A stretch of 64,000 bases of DNA from Plantago major (taxonomy: Eukaryota > Streptophyta > Magnoliopsida > Lamiales > Plantaginaceae), in assembly GCA_026545765.1 (NCBI GenBank), contig JAIFAC010000008.1:457501-521500 (forward strand). Direction: 5' to 3'. Shown piece by piece: positions 40,019-54,228 of the stretch. The stretch's first letter is position 1, and every line of letters starts with the position of its first letter. The notes beneath the pieces are model-generated. The model ran no database searches and was not told the origin of the DNA. It saw only the letters and a list, made by a program, of their open reading frames with translations. A program made the translations under genes and the position numbers.

Positions 40019-40829
40019 TCAGACAAAGTATTCGCGCTTAACACTTCTAGAAGATATTTTTTTTATCAGAAACTCTGTATAATTTGGTGGTGATACTCTA
40101 TTTGGGAAATATTCTCTTTTTATTATTTATATAGGTTAAGAATCTATATTGAAATGAACATATAGTTTCATCTCTGCTCTTGGTTGCTAGTTAAAGGCTT
40201 ACATCATATTGAAAGAGAAACTTATACTCCAACGAAGTCTATTTAGGCAAGTTAATTATTTATGAAAGCACTAAACAGATACTAATCATTATAGGGATGA
40301 TTCCTTACTACCTAACTAATATATATGTTTCCTATACTTAAACTCACTTACTAAACTTTATATTTATACACTTCAAAGTTCTTGGTAATATATATGTTTG
40401 AATATATGTTTGTAAGACTATACTGTACGTTAGATTCTATGTATTCTATTAAGTTCTATTAGGGGAGTTTTCATATCAACTAGGTCAAATCCCGTATACC
40501 TTCTTGTAGATTTTCCTATACCACTTAAGTCAAATTATAGTAATGAGTATTCATATGAAAACCTAACCCAACTATTTTGAAAGGGGTCCTTAGATATCTT
40601 ATCCTAGCTTTTTTGTTTTAGAATCTTTACTTAGTGATTTACTTAAAGAATCAAATGGGTATTATTAGAACTTGTAAGTCTTGTAAGTATAGATATAATA
40701 TACGGAACAACAAAGAAATTAAAGAAAAATAGAGGGGAAAGTAACCTATTTAGATTTAGTAAGGCAAAGTATATTATAATATACTACATTATTATTATTA
40801 TATTTAGAAGGAAGAAATAACCTAGAGAA

Positions 40830-41430
40830 TATATGCGACTACCTTTTATAGAGTTAGCATTTCTTATTATATTACATCTACATAATGAGTTATCCTTGCA
40901 ATGTCTTCTTCGCTTCACACCCTTTTCAAATGAATGGCTCTCTATACTCCCCCTTTCCTTAAATATCCACAGCTTATATACAATACAAGCTTACGTGGTT
41001 TCTTTTATATCTCCTTCTCCCTGTGCACTCTTTATTCTTAAGTACTCTTCCCGCACTTAAATATTTTGTTGGCGAGTATGCCTTACTCTGATTAGCTTGC
41101 TTGGAAGGGATACAGTACACTAGACTATGCGTTTAGAGCTTGCACAAAACAAAGTACACACGACTTAACATACACACATATAGTTAGTTTTCTTTCTCTA
41201 GGTAATGAACGAGTACAGCTTACCTATGCAATTCGCCATGATTAGAGCATTTCTGGAGCGCTTTGTGTATAGTAAGTATCCGCATACAGGTCTATCTCTA
41301 TAGCATCTACTACTTGCATGCCTATGACTTCTACTATACACTATGCACGCAAGTAACGAGTCACTTTATGGCATATTTAGATGTATACGTATGGTAGGAC
41401 TCTTGCTAAATTATGTTTATACTCTCCTTT
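40830..41430. other. CpG- and C-richer insert inside class A
   Basis: CpG is frequent here (GGCGAGT, ATGCGTT, CACGAC, ACGAGTAC, TTCGCC, GAGCGCTT, TCCGCA, CACGCAAG) and TpG is kept. It begins near an ATG-started frame of 75 codons (40833-41060, plus) that is Leu/Ser-rich with no motif. It may be a less mutated insertion or a decayed gene piece. I cannot tell which. Confidence 0.35.
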
Positions 41431-42620
41431 TTGTCTTTGGTAATGGATAATGATGTACTTTCTACTCTAGCTCTAATTTTAATTATTTTATTTATGATGG
41501 TATACTTTAAAACTCACTTATATTTTCAAATAATAAGCTCTTCTAAACACCTTTATGAAGTCCATCTTTTATATATTTACTTGAACTCTTACTTTTTCCA
41601 ACCTCTATTTTAATGACTTATTAGTATGCAGTAAATACTCTTTCCAACCCTTAAACATTTAATACTCGGGATGGCTTAGCTTTTATTTCTCCTTATATTT
41701 AGTTATACGCTGTACTTACTCTTCGTAAACCAAATACTTAGCTTATACTTATAAGAAAAGAAAGTCTAATTTGTAATATAGATCAATATCTTCTGTATAC
41801 CAAACAAAGAAAGGAAAGTAAGCTAGTAGTATTAGTTTGTCGTTGCTAGATAAAAGATAGAATATCCTATATTACAATACATCGCCAAGTCCTTGAAAAA
41901 AGGAAATATACTTACACCAAATAGAAATTTATATTGATACATGTAGTGATCTACGTAACAAAGAATAGAATCTTACCTTAGCAATAGAGTACCCCTTAAA
42001 AGTAAGACCTTTTTAAATATACATCTTTATAAGCCTTTTTCCTTACAGCACTATATTATATCATACTTAGTAGCTTACTACCAATATTTAGGTTTCTTCT
42101 TTTAGTAAGATCTTAATAAGACTATCTATCCTAAGGCAACATTCAGAGAGATAAGAAGAGTGACTTAAGAGCCATGTTTTCATACATAAGCATATTTTAA
42201 GGTATACCGCATTGAGAAATATTCATTTATGTAAGGATAGAAGATACTAAGAAAGTAAGAGAACATCAAAGTTATATAAGAGTGTGTATGTACCTATAAA
42301 AACAGTAGTTTCTTGATTGTAAGGTGAAAGAAAAGAAGCATATTTCCTAAAACACTTTTTATACTAAAGAAATAGGGGATCTAATACATGTTAGATAGGA
42401 TTACTTCATATTTATAAGCTACTTAGTTTAAGTTTAGTTTCTAACTCTAAGTATTGTTGAAATAGTGGAGTGAGTGATCTAGATAATACTATTATACTAA
42501 CCCTACCTAATAGCGTAAGTAAAGTACACAAGGATAAATTCCCTAAAGATTTATTATTTTCCAAGGTTGCCTATTTTATATCACATATTATAGTACTCTA
42601 ACTAAAGATAACTATACTCT

Positions 42621-42640
42621 ATCTATCTTTATCTATCTTT
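42621..42640. repeat. Exact tandem duplication, 10-base unit x2
   Basis: ATCTATCTTT occurs twice back to back without mismatch. Confidence 0.85.
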
Positions 42641-44383
42641 CCAAGCTAACAAAAATTCCATCATAAGTAATCTTTGCCGAGGAATAAGAACATGGTTGCG
42701 CAAATAGAAAAATATAGTATAAAAAGAGAAGGTATTCTTTGTTGTAAAGGAAACTTTTAAAATACTGGAAATAGCGGTGTAGAAGAATATTACTTACTGC
42801 TAATTGGAATACTAGGTTTTACACACATATGAAATTCATTGATTCCAAAGCTAAGAAGGAGTCACCGCGCGTATATTCCCATACTATTTTTTTAAGAAGA
42901 GGTAAGCTGGGAAAAACTATTTATTATATAAAATGAAAAAGTGATAACTCAGATACTGTGGTACACGTGTAGGAACAACTCTACAAAAATACATCTAAAT
43001 AGAAAAGCTAGATTTCTAACAACTATTTGGATTGTCTGAACTATTTAACATAACAAGCCTCCATCCAATATTTAATTTCTTTAGGGTTCACTGTAACCTC
43101 TACTCTTAATTATGATGTATAAATAAAAGAATACCTTCTTACATAAATATTTAGACTGGATCTTATCTTATAAAACTGGTGTTAGGAAAAATACTTTTAG
43201 AAGAACACGGTGTTGTAACATTAGTAGAATAATCTAATAATCAAAGTTAAACTGGTAGATGAAAAAGTAAATAACTAGCGGATTGGATTCTTGTCAAGTG
43301 TCATCAAAGATAAAAGTAGACTCATGTCATAGAATCTCTTGTAGTAATTAAAATATAGAATAAGGCAGAGTTCACTAGAAATCCCTTCTTAGTAGAGTAT
43401 TCATAGCTAGATTACACCCATCATCTCTTATATTTGGTTCTTACATACATATATAGACTTAATTAGTAGACACCTTTCTATTCCTATACTACACATGCAA
43501 CTAAGTAATTACACACCATATATAGCACATCACATTATTTATATAGGACCCTTAACGATATTGAAAAGAAAAGATATATTATTTCATCTAATAAAAAAAA
43601 TAATACTTAGTAAGGATACTTAGCAAATATAATTAAGGATGCGCACTCTTTAATATAAGTTCATTAGGGAAGGACACTCTCAACAAATACTCTAAGAAGA
43701 TCCTGGGTTAGTTTCGTTTATTCTTTTCTTTATAATACTTAGCGAGAGCCTATAAAAAAACAAGAATTAAACATTTCTATAATTTACATACTACATACAT
43801 ACTACAAGTAAGATACTAAGATACTGTTACCCTTGAAGGAATACCAGTTACTATATAATATAAGAAGAAAGTAATGTTACTAATTTACACATAAATTTAT
43901 ATACATAAATTTTGCTGGACTAAGCTAGCTTACTATAACAAATTATACTTGTCAACCTAATAAGAAATATGAATGAATTCTACCTTAGTTTACTTTTACT
44001 CTAATCTAATTATTATTGGAAATTCTATCCCATATACTTTTATTTCTAGAATCTACTAGAGCGTGTTACGTTTACGTATCAGGAATATATTTAAACTGCT
44101 AACTAAGATCCTTCTTCCTCTCCCATGTTGAAATTAGAATTACACCCTCTTTCTCAGACATGTCTTCATTTTGTCTCTGTTCCCTTACCCTATTCTCTTG
44201 CACCTATAACATCTCTAGTACGAGACACCACTACCTACTTTTATACCAATTCCAATTTCTTTGCCTTTATACAATACACTTAATTATCGCTTTTATGTTT
44301 TAAGAGACCTTTTAAGACCTACAATAATTATAAGTAAGTTTTCTAAATCATATTCCAATCAAAGAGATTCCAGTGCCTAGACT

Positions 44384-44398
44384 TATATATATATATAA
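44384..44398. repeat. (TA)n microsatellite
   Basis: About seven TA units followed by ATAATA. Confidence 0.85.
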
Positions 44399-45005
44399 TA
44401 ATAATGCCATATATATAGTTTTCATATAGGAACGAATTCGGTTCACAAGCTAAAAGTACTATTTATTAAAATATAAAGTAAAGGTTTGCTTGGGCGACAA
44501 AATAAGATACACCCTAACTAGTTTTAACAAGCAACAGGAGAGCAAAGATACAAAATTCTAAGAAGGGAGGACGACTGCCCGACGACTTCCTGCGCCTAAG
44601 AATCTAGATCAAGTCATAGGCTTTCCAACCCCTATCCAACAAAAACAACATTAAACATTAAGAATAATAAGTTATTGGACTTCTATTTCCCCTTTTTATT
44701 AATTAATCTAATTTCCTCGTCTCTTTAGATAGTATAGAGAATTATTAACTTATGTTATTTTTTAATTTATAATAAAATAAAACTTGTAATGTTAAAAGAG
44801 TTCTTGTACCAAATAATGCCTTTACAGTTAAAGATCTATGTTCCGGATAAAAAGACTAGAGACTAGACTGTGCGGCTAAAGAACTTCAAAATGCGAGTAA
44901 AGGAGAATGAATAAAGATTTGTTTTTGCTAGTGAACACTAGTTGTATATAGAAGAGTTCTTTTTTTTTGATAAGGAATGAGAAGGAAATAAGTGGTCGTT
45001 GAATG

Positions 45006-45029
45006 TCTATACTGTAAATATCTATACTG

Positions 45030-45035
<6 letters not shown>
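45006..45035. repeat. Exact tandem duplication, 15-base unit x2
   Basis: TCTATACTGTAAATA is doubled without mismatch and runs straight into a (TA)n array. Confidence 0.9.
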
Positions 45036-45072
<37 letters not shown>

Positions 45073-45073
45073 T
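45033..45073. repeat. (AT)n array followed by a T run
   Basis: About 16 AT units and then 10 T. This is the longest dinucleotide array in the window. Confidence 0.95.
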
Positions 45074-46840
45074 AGATATTAGGTATATTTAATCTCATCT
45101 CAGACAGAAGAATTGATTAGACTAAAGTTAAAAAATGTTCCAACTCTTTGGAAAAGTCTTATCTTATATCCTTGAATTTAAATAAATTTCACTTATAATT
45201 TGACATGTCGAAAACAGAATTAGTTCGTATCTCTTTACAACAATGCAATGTTTTCTCTATATTCAAAATATCCAAAGCGTTGTAGAAAGCTGCAATATAA
45301 TCCCTCTATAAAATCAATACAATTTAATGAATTGTCGACTATCTATCTATATATAAGCTTGAAAAATAAATGTATTCCTGCAAAGAAGAGGAGACACTTT
45401 ATGTATATGAAGCCAAACATGATTACGAATACCAAATTGCCATTTAAAATACAAACAGAATAGTTTCCAAGACACAGGAAAGAGGCCATACAGAACATAG
45501 ACAAACAGAGGATTTTATATACTTTTCAATTTATTTATTGAATTCTACTATAAAGTTTCCCCACATTTCTCTACTCTTTTTTGGATTGGATAACGCAACT
45601 ACTACAAAATCTAGCATTGCATGAATTTTTCTTCTTAGAGCATAGAAGAAAATCTTAATTAAAAATTATATGAGGCAGTAAACTTTTGAGCAGATAATTT
45701 ACGAAAAATATTATTAAATTGTTTAACGTTACGGGTAATCCCTATTTCTTGTCCTAAAATAACTTATGGATTAGGTCATTATTTAGCAAAAACATTCCAC
45801 TATACTAACTTAACTAACTTGCTATACACTATGAAAGGGGAAGGAGACCTTATAAATAGGCCAGAAACATGGGAAGTGACAACATATAAGTGATAATAAA
45901 ATGAAATATAAGCAACGGACGAGCAGATTATAGCAAGAGAAGAATAGAATAACTACCTATAAATTATATATAATCTTCAAGATAACGTACATACACGCCC
46001 GTTCATGACAGATTTTTCTCTGTCTCACTTAGAAACGTCGGGTTTTATAACTTATTTTATAGGCTTGGAGACTTTTCTTAGGATAACAAAAGACAAAACT
46101 AACCAAAGTAGGGGCATATAGATTGGAAGATTTCTACCGTTATGCCATCATAAAGGCAACTAATTCACTTAGAACGTGTAGCATAGAAAAAAGTGAAAAT
46201 ATAAGGAGAAAGCCCGCCAACCAAGCAAATAATGCAAAATATCCGGCTCGGTTAAAAGAAATTTTGGATCTTATTCAATTCAATGTTCACTAGAAATCCA
46301 AATACAAAAAAAAATAAAGAGGGCCGTCAGTAAAACATCTTGTACAGCGTAAAATAATATACATTAGGTATTTAAGTATCTTTCCTATGGAATCGGGATC
46401 CTAGTCTATGCCTGCACTAAAAACTTAAGAAATATAAAGTCTAGATGGATGTGAAATGTTTCTATATTATCCGTTCCAGCATAGTTCGATTTAGATTCTA
46501 TACTATAATTCTATGTTTACAACAAACAGTGCGGCGAAGAAGAATAAGGAGAGATCGAAGAAAGTTGCACATGAAGTATAATTTAATACGGACTATTATC
46601 CCTTAGACAGAATTATTGTCGTTAGATAGAGAAAAAAGGGGAACCTCATTTTTTAGATACATCATAAGCCTTTCTTACGGCTTCCTTCTATTGATGTACC
46701 AAGCAAGCTAAACCAAATTTATGTATATTATGTATGAAGTCTTTTATTTCCTTGATTAGTAAATTTTTATAGTACAGAGTTTTTTCCAAGATTCTTTTTC
46801 AGGTAAGGTATAAATTATATAAATTAATAGATAACACGCT

Positions 46841-46862
46841 CATATGTAGTACATATGTAGTA
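46841..46862. repeat. Exact tandem duplication, 11-base unit x2
   Basis: CATATGTAGTA occurs twice back to back without mismatch. Confidence 0.9.
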
Positions 46863-46931
46863 GTAGAGACCTTGTTGATAGAAATAAATGGACTCGTTGG
46901 ATGGAAATGAAAAGAGAAAGTTACCCGCCAC

Positions 46932-46954
46932 TATATTATATTATATTATATTAT
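46932..46954. repeat. Five-base tandem repeat (TATAT)n
   Basis: Four to five copies of a TATAT/TATTA unit. Confidence 0.85.
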
Positions 46955-49427
46955 CATCTTTGGTTAGAGGTTGATTTTAAGAAAAACGAAATATACAAAT
47001 CTACATTATGTTCTTAACACAAAGTTTTCGTCGAAAATATTTTAATGAAATTTTTTCTTTTACGTAAAAAAAAGGTAACTTTACCTGGCAGAATTAGTAA
47101 GCAACCCCTTATTATCTTGTTCTTCTACATAATTTTTCGACATTTTTTTTACACTGTGCTGTCCATTACGTGACAGCGATTTGACAGTGATTTCCCGTAT
47201 TGTTTACATTTCCTTATCCAGCGAGAAATATTCTTCCTAGGGTTCTTCTACGTTATTGATAAAGGAGAAACCTAAAAATAAAAAAAAAGTATTACTACAT
47301 CTCTTGGATCTAATTTTTGCTCTATATACCAAAAAGGGGAGTCAACTTTTATTTACTAGGTTTTGCTTTGTTAAAAAAGCTAAAGAAACTTCGGAATAAA
47401 TAAGGACACAAGGAACTGCGTATTAATCTACCTGCAGCATTCACTATTCACTTTTTTTTGAGTAAGTAACAATTACAGTATGTTTAAAAAAAAATATATT
47501 GGTTGGTGTGAGGTCTCTTTCATTCTTCTCAAGTCCCCTTGTGTTCATGATTGTGAATATACAACAGAACCTAAAAATGCCTTCTACTTTTTTTCTTTTC
47601 TATACAGTGTACTGCATTTTTTTCATAAATCGTAAAAGTGTTCTTTCCTCTAGAATCCTTTTCTTACTTTTATATTCTTTTTATTGGGTCTGTATTGGTA
47701 GTAAAGACGGGTCGAATCCTCCCAAAATTGCATATATTTTCAAATATGAGTAGAATGAATAAATTTGGATATCTTCCAAAGTAATGCCCTAATATTTCCC
47801 CATACATAAGAGTTGTTTCCAAGTGCAATATCTGAAATGAAACATACAAACTAAGGCTAGACTTTATATATAATATAATTATTTATTTATAATTATTTCC
47901 TCTAAATAAAATATTTTGTAAAGGTAAAGTAAAGAGTAAAGAGAGAAAAGGCTCTATAACATAATAGTTGAAATAATTGGTACAATCTTTATAATGGCAA
48001 ATAGTTAGGTATATTTTTATACTTGCGAGAAGCAGTTACTTTTTCACGCTACTGAACTAAGATACGATGCAACCAGTTTATTTTATTTTTTAAGTCCAGG
48101 TTTCTTTCGGAAGGAATAATTTACTTTTGGAGATGTTTCTTTCACGGGTAAGAAAAATAATAAGAAAATTCTAAGTAAAGTAATCGATTGACGGGTCATA
48201 TCTATATCCCAATACGCTGCTATACGAAAAAAGAGAAAAATTATAGCTATTTGTAAGCGATAAACACTTAGCATTATTTGTAATAAATGATTTTTCATTA
48301 AGTTAGACCAGACCAAATTAAATACTAAGGTTGGTAGTAGTCAAGATTCATCAACCAAAAAGAAAGTACTATTAATATAGGTGAGAAAAAAACGAACTTT
48401 TCTATCTATGTACTACTTTTGATTAGAGTATATGCTTTTTAGTACTAATGTGTAGAGACGAGTTCTTCTTTCTTAGTTATAGCTTATTAGTTCCCAAAGT
48501 ATGTATGCAAAAGAAAAGAAATGAAATAGACCTATGATCTATCTACATTACGGCGTGTCCGTTTCATTCACAAATCAATTATCTCCATACCACATCTTTT
48601 TTTCGATAAGGTAAAATCCTTGACTGGCGTTATTATTCACTTGCAATCTTGTCCTTGTTTTATAGTCCATGTTGTTAGAAGGGATTTTCTTTCCTTAGTC
48701 CTTAGTTTTTTTATTTTCTTCTAAAATTAGAGAAATAAGAAGAATGAATCGAATCTCATTTTCTAGTGTTAGTCCCATACCTCTTATTAGCCTCGCCTAA
48801 TTATCTCCTTGCCGAGATAAGTTTCCATTGCTTGATTTTCTCTCTACTATGATGTTGTTAATATGTTAATGTTAGTTAGTATTGTCTCAGTAAGAGTACG
48901 ATATTGGGATTCTTTTTTTACTAGGCTGAAGAATATCCATTTCTGCTCATCATAAATACAATAAAACGATTTATTTCTACAACCAATGACTAAGTAATTA
49001 ACGCAGTCTACAACTACTCTATTTAAGTCTATTTTCATCTCTTTTCTTTGGAACTAATTGTGAAAGCAAAGTCCAGTTTTTCACACCGACAAACCACAAC
49101 ATTAACATTTCTTGGAACTTGTTGCACACTTATCACAGTAGTAGCTAATTAATGATATGTATTCTCCTTTATTTTCACAAAGCCCTTTACCTTTAGTCAA
49201 TAGTTGTCTTGGTCGTTTTGCCGCTATTGGGCGAGCCATGCATGCTGAACAACAGTAGCAATATAGTAAGGTTTTTATGATTTCTCTTTTTTTTTTTTAG
49301 GCCTTTTTAGAAATATGTTTTCATCACTAGTGTACGTACTGGAGGATTGTTGGATTTCACAACTATATCTCATGCTTGTTGATTTTAGAGCGCATACTTA
49401 GAATTCTTTACTTATTTTTTTCTTTTT

Positions 49428-49486
49428 ATTATATATAGTAGTATATATATATATATATATATATAATAGATATAGTATATATAGTA
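49428..49486. repeat. (TA)n array in a wider palindromic TA tract
   Basis: About 11 TA units at 49442-49464 are flanked by ATATATAGTA on the left and by related TATATATAGTA on the right. Confidence 0.85.
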
Positions 49487-49727
49487 AGGTAGATAGATGT
49501 ACTGCATACATTTGGTTTTCATAAACTCTTTTACCTAAGATTAGGTTATTCTTCTAATTCATTTCGTGATTTGAAGTTTAAATAAGAGAGAACTTTTTTT
49601 TGATTGACTTTATTTATACATCCCTGCACTTTTTGTTGATTGTCGTCTATTTTCGGGGAGGTTTTTCTTTCCAAATGCCAACCTATGCACTTTATTGCAC
49701 GATTGAAGATTTATGTACGCCCCCTCA

Positions 49728-49758
49728 ATATATATTATATATATATATATTATATATA
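49728..49758. repeat. Interrupted (TA)n array
   Basis: TA runs are split twice by TTA, about 250 bases after the previous array. Confidence 0.85.
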
Positions 49759-50084
49759 ACCCTTTTCTTATTGATTTTTTTGGTTATAAGTAATTAGACC
49801 TGTACACTAAACCATGATGGATGTTAAAGGTTAACTAAATTATGAAATGAAATAATAAAAGATCTTAGAATTAAAATAAAAGTGTTTTACGATAATAGGA
49901 GTAGCCCATATTTACATGTATCAAAATTTAGACCCTTACTACCTACAACTTACGAAAGTAAAGAACAAGAGTCGGACAACTTAGAGAAAATGGAGTAGAA
50001 ACCAGGATATAGATCAAACTAACTTAAAAGGTATATCATATTCATCATAATTCTATGTATCTCCGTTATCGCAGCAAAGAATGA

Positions 50085-50106
50085 TGACTTATTTATGACT
50101 TATTTA
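50085..50106. repeat. Exact tandem duplication, 11-base unit x2
   Basis: TGACTTATTTA occurs twice back to back without mismatch. Confidence 0.9.
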
Positions 50107-50341
50107 TTAATTAATATTTTTTTTTGTCTTTCTTGTAATGGTTTAATGGTTCTTTCTTATGGATTTCTCTTGGAAACTTGAGATAACATTCTGTTTTTGT
50201 GTATTGTATATGGAATGAAATTGTGCGAAAAGATCTTTTTCACTTCATGTCTTTATTAGGAAACTCATCTTACTTCTTGCATTGGCTGATTTTGGAAACC
50301 CTAATATCACATCATAATAAGGAAATAGAATTGAATTCTCT

Positions 50342-50361
50342 TTAATATAAATTAATATAAA
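50342..50361. repeat. Exact tandem duplication, 10-base unit x2
   Basis: TTAATATAAA occurs twice back to back without mismatch. The unit has only A and T, so chance is more plausible here than for mixed units. Confidence 0.8.
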
Positions 50362-51607
50362 AAATACTAATGACCCCCGTCCGTAGTAAAGCTAAAGTTA
50401 TAGAACTCCATTGGTTATATATCCCTATCTATATCGTATATCCTTTGTTTTTGTGGGCATCAATTAGCCAGATAAGGAAAAATAGTAAACATGACAAGTA
50501 GCAGCAAGTGAGCAATTTCTAAGTCATTGATAACTAATAATCTAAGTTAACAGAGATAAACCTATGAGAACTCTATTCTTTATTTAATCGTTTTTGGAAG
50601 AAAGGATCCCCTTGGTCTTGGTCACGAAGTTCAGTTACGCCCAAATCTCCCGGAATCTAATATATTCTTAAACATTGTGTTTCCCTCAGTAATCTTGTAT
50701 TTTGGTCTTGATGGGTCTAAGGCGTTATATTCAATCCTATGTAATAATTTAAGTCACAGAAAACGGTCGTTTACACATCCCGATTTTAACGCAAAATTTC
50801 ATTTAGCAAGAGAATCAATTGTATGTTCAACGATAGAATCACATCTTAACAAAAATTGAAAAATATTTGTGATGATCATGACTTTTTCGCTCGGGTTACT
50901 CTTTTATTTTTTTGTAGATACTTCTAACACACCTCTTTCTTTCTTTCTGCATCAAAAAAAAATATATAGAATCTCTGTTGATCGCACTTTATTTCCCCTG
51001 TCTTTTCAACCAAATAATAAATAGAAAAAGAAAGAAAAGATTAAAGCAGCTGGGCAGAATTCATTCCAGGAAGAAGGGAATACGTAATTAACAAGGAATT
51101 TTAATCGTATAAGTTAATTAAGTATATGGTGGACTTTATATATTCTGTAACTAGTCCTCGGACAAGGAGGTACAAAGCTCTTCTAATATTTCATTTTCAA
51201 CTTGCTGTTCTCCACCTAATTCTGTTTGGACTCTATTTTTGAACTAACTTCTTGGACTTCTTTTCAGAATTACTCAGATTTTTGTCTAGTTTTATTAAAT
51301 TCCATTCTTACGGTTGAAATTTCCAATATTCCAACAATTAGTATTAAAATCTAAACACACCTATATATTATAGGGCGAGGTTACAAAACTGGAAACTATG
51401 TAGTGTTATTCTACATAGATCAATACCAGCGCACTTTAAATGCATGATTGAAGATTCATGTACAGATTATCTCAAAAGTTTAAATTTAAATGCAAGGTAC
51501 TGTATAAAAGAAAAGTATATTAGATTATAACTTTAACGCGAAGTTACACAAAACTAGCTGAGAGCATAAGGATTTCACGAAAACAATGAAATAAAATATA
51601 TATCCGC

Positions 51608-51629
51608 AGTATATAATTAGTATATAATT
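51608..51629. repeat. Exact tandem duplication, 11-base unit x2
   Basis: AGTATATAATT occurs twice back to back without mismatch. Confidence 0.85.
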
Positions 51630-54208
51630 CCATCTTTCAATCTTTGAGAAAGTACTTCATAACACTTTGATATTTCTTAACTAATGTAGGCAACAATATT
51701 CATCTTATCATATGCCAACTTCAACAACTAATAACAAACAATATTAGAACTGGGAAAGAGGAAAAGACCTATTTTAATTGTTTTCCGGAGAAGCTCGCTA
51801 GTAGTAGCAGTGATTAACAACACAGAAGAGACGTACTAATTCTTTACTTGAAAAATCTTAGTTATTGAATTGAATGAAGAATCGTAGTCGTCTGAATTTG
51901 TATTTCGTTCGTTTGCATCTAATAACTCTAATTTATCCCGCAACCTATACTTTTTTATTAAATAAAGTAAATAAAAAAGGCTAAATAAAACAGGTGCAGC
52001 AAACGACAGACTTTTAAACTTATAAACTCGTTCGTTAACTTAACGTCGGTAGTGTACTAACTAAGTGTAATTTTTCTAAACTAAATAAAATGAAAATAAA
52101 AAATACAAAAACGAGAACTTTCGCCTGATTGATATAATAATGAAAATGGAATATAGTGGATTAAACCATACAACAGCTGCTTACATTCTAGATAGAAAGG
52201 ACACAAAAATATAGAAATGAAATAGAAAGGATTGATAACTTAAAAAAGAGCATAATCAAGACTCACCAAGAGTATTATTAAATAACATAACAGATAACCA
52301 AAAGTCGAACTTACCGACGAAGATCTCGTAATGTTAGAAATGTCACTAGAAGTTCATTTTGTATTTTTTGTTCCACAGTAGCACGGGTAAGAGTCAGTAC
52401 AAGTATAAGCTAAGCTATACCTGGGCATGATCGTCACAAAGAAATGTCCTTCTCCTTTTTCCTAGGCAAAGAAGAAAACTGAAAATACTAAAGATAAAGA
52501 GAGAAGTGCCTCAAACCAAGGAAGGTGAAAAATAAAAGAGAAGACGCAGAGCAATTATATGTGCAAAAAGAGTTAAGTACCGTGCAGAATCAAAACATAT
52601 GGTCACAAAGGTTGAGCTTTTTCTCGGCGATGTTGTATACTAATAGCTAGTAGAAAAGTTGACGATAACCTAACCGACTATATTTGGATTTGGCTTAGAA
52701 CCTTAGAACAACTAGTATTGGATATTGGATCTACACATATCATATACCTAATTTGGACATTATTGAACTTAACTCTAGTAATTGTTGGAATATACCCACA
52801 AAGAAGGAAGGATAACAATGCATAATAATAACTAACTCACTAACTAAAAGTCAAGGTTAACTAAGTCAAAGAGAAAGACTTACTTCGATTCATCACTTAC
52901 TATCCACTTAATGGCCGAAATAATATTTAGTAAAATAGCACATGCCTTGGGGGAGTTAGAACAAGTAAGTACAAGACAAACAAAGAGGAGCAACTCATAA
53001 CTTAAATTATTAGGGCTATAGCTAGTAAGATAAGAGAGATAGGATAAGAGATACAACAAAGAAATAAAGAGAAAGCAACAAAGACATATCCCTCTCCCTC
53101 TAAACTATTAATAATATACTTTTTCCAAGGATAGACTCGACTATAGATTTGCATAACTTTACATATAAGATTCTAGGATAGGCTTGTTGTTCCAAGGGGT
53201 CAGCAATCACTCGTTGTACTTGTAGTTTATGGTAATTGTGTATAGGTCATTTTCTTTACATATGGCAGGATCTGAGAAAGGATTTACTAATTAAGTATAT
53301 ACTACGCATGTAGAAGGTAATAGCTATAATGCAATGTTATAGTTATAAAACATGGAATAATCAAAACAACGATCCTCTGTTTCCAAAAAATGTATTTTTC
53401 AAACATGAACGAACAAAAAACTCTTAGCAAGAGTAGTAGCCAAACGACTTGGATGCTTGCCTGCTTCTTTTGGTTGGTTTATATGCATAATCTAACCATT
53501 AAACTTAGGTCTATTTCTGTCTTTTTGCTAACTAACAGTAGTCTTTCCTTTTTCAGAAGTATCTACTCAATCAACCCAACCAATCTTTTATTTTTATATT
53601 TAATCTAAGTTTTTCGTACCAGTAAATCAAATCTAAAATTGTCCCGTTTATTCCTCTTATCTGTGAATAGGAGTTGTAAAGTGTATACTTCTTTTCTGAT
53701 TTATAATCTAAAAACACTTAGTTAGTGAAGATAGACACAAAAAAGTTAGGAAGAGTAAATGTACTAATAATCACATAAAATAAGAGCAAAAACTAACAGA
53801 GATCCTACAACTAATTTTCTAAGCATGGCTTTTCGTGATACAGAAAATAAGATAGGGCTAACAAGATAAGGATATAAAGAATAACTGGTGATCGCATAAA
53901 ATATGCCTTTAAACTCTTTTTTTTATAAGGGAATTGACGTTACTCTTCTAGTCACAAAAATATCGAAATATAATGAAATTTTATAAGCTTTTGCAATTTG
54001 ATTTACTGGGGTTTTTATCTAAGAGTCTTGAATTTTCTACTATAACTTCTTCTTCTTCTATCCAATGCTTTTAATAAAGAGAGGATAACTACTTACTAAA
54101 ACTAAAAAATACTAAAAGTTATATAATTTTATATAGCAAACTCAATAAAACAGCAGGCAGGTAGATTCTTGAATATACTTCATCACACGTGAAACAGCCG
54201 ACGCACCG

Positions 54209-54228
54209 TTCTATCTATTTCTATCTAT
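54209..54228. repeat. Exact tandem duplication, 10-base unit x2
   Basis: TTCTATCTAT occurs twice back to back without mismatch. Confidence 0.85.

Larger units (their letters stand above)
36500..44400. repeat. Long class A block: RIP-like decayed DNA, no gene
   Basis: This is TpA-rich, CpG-poor DNA with one CpG-bearing insert at about 40.83-41.43 kb. The longest open frame in the whole window (38554-38859, plus, 101 codons) begins with TTG and contains no ATG. A second stop-free frame overlaps it on the other strand. Both facts speak against a gene. The string GGCAAAGTAT recurs near 38425, 39838 and 40763, perhaps the trace of a repeat. Confidence 0.5.

Noticed and set aside
45033-45064. (TA)n arrays as cruciform origins or regulatory sites
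   Set aside because: Such arrays (also at 7487, 38268, 49442 and 49728) are common in AT-rich DNA, and nothing around them suggests a defined role.
47703-47724. GGGTCGAATCC resembling a tRNA B-box
   Set aside because: The five bases on each side do not pair into a T-stem, and no A-box or acceptor stem lies 50-60 bases upstream.
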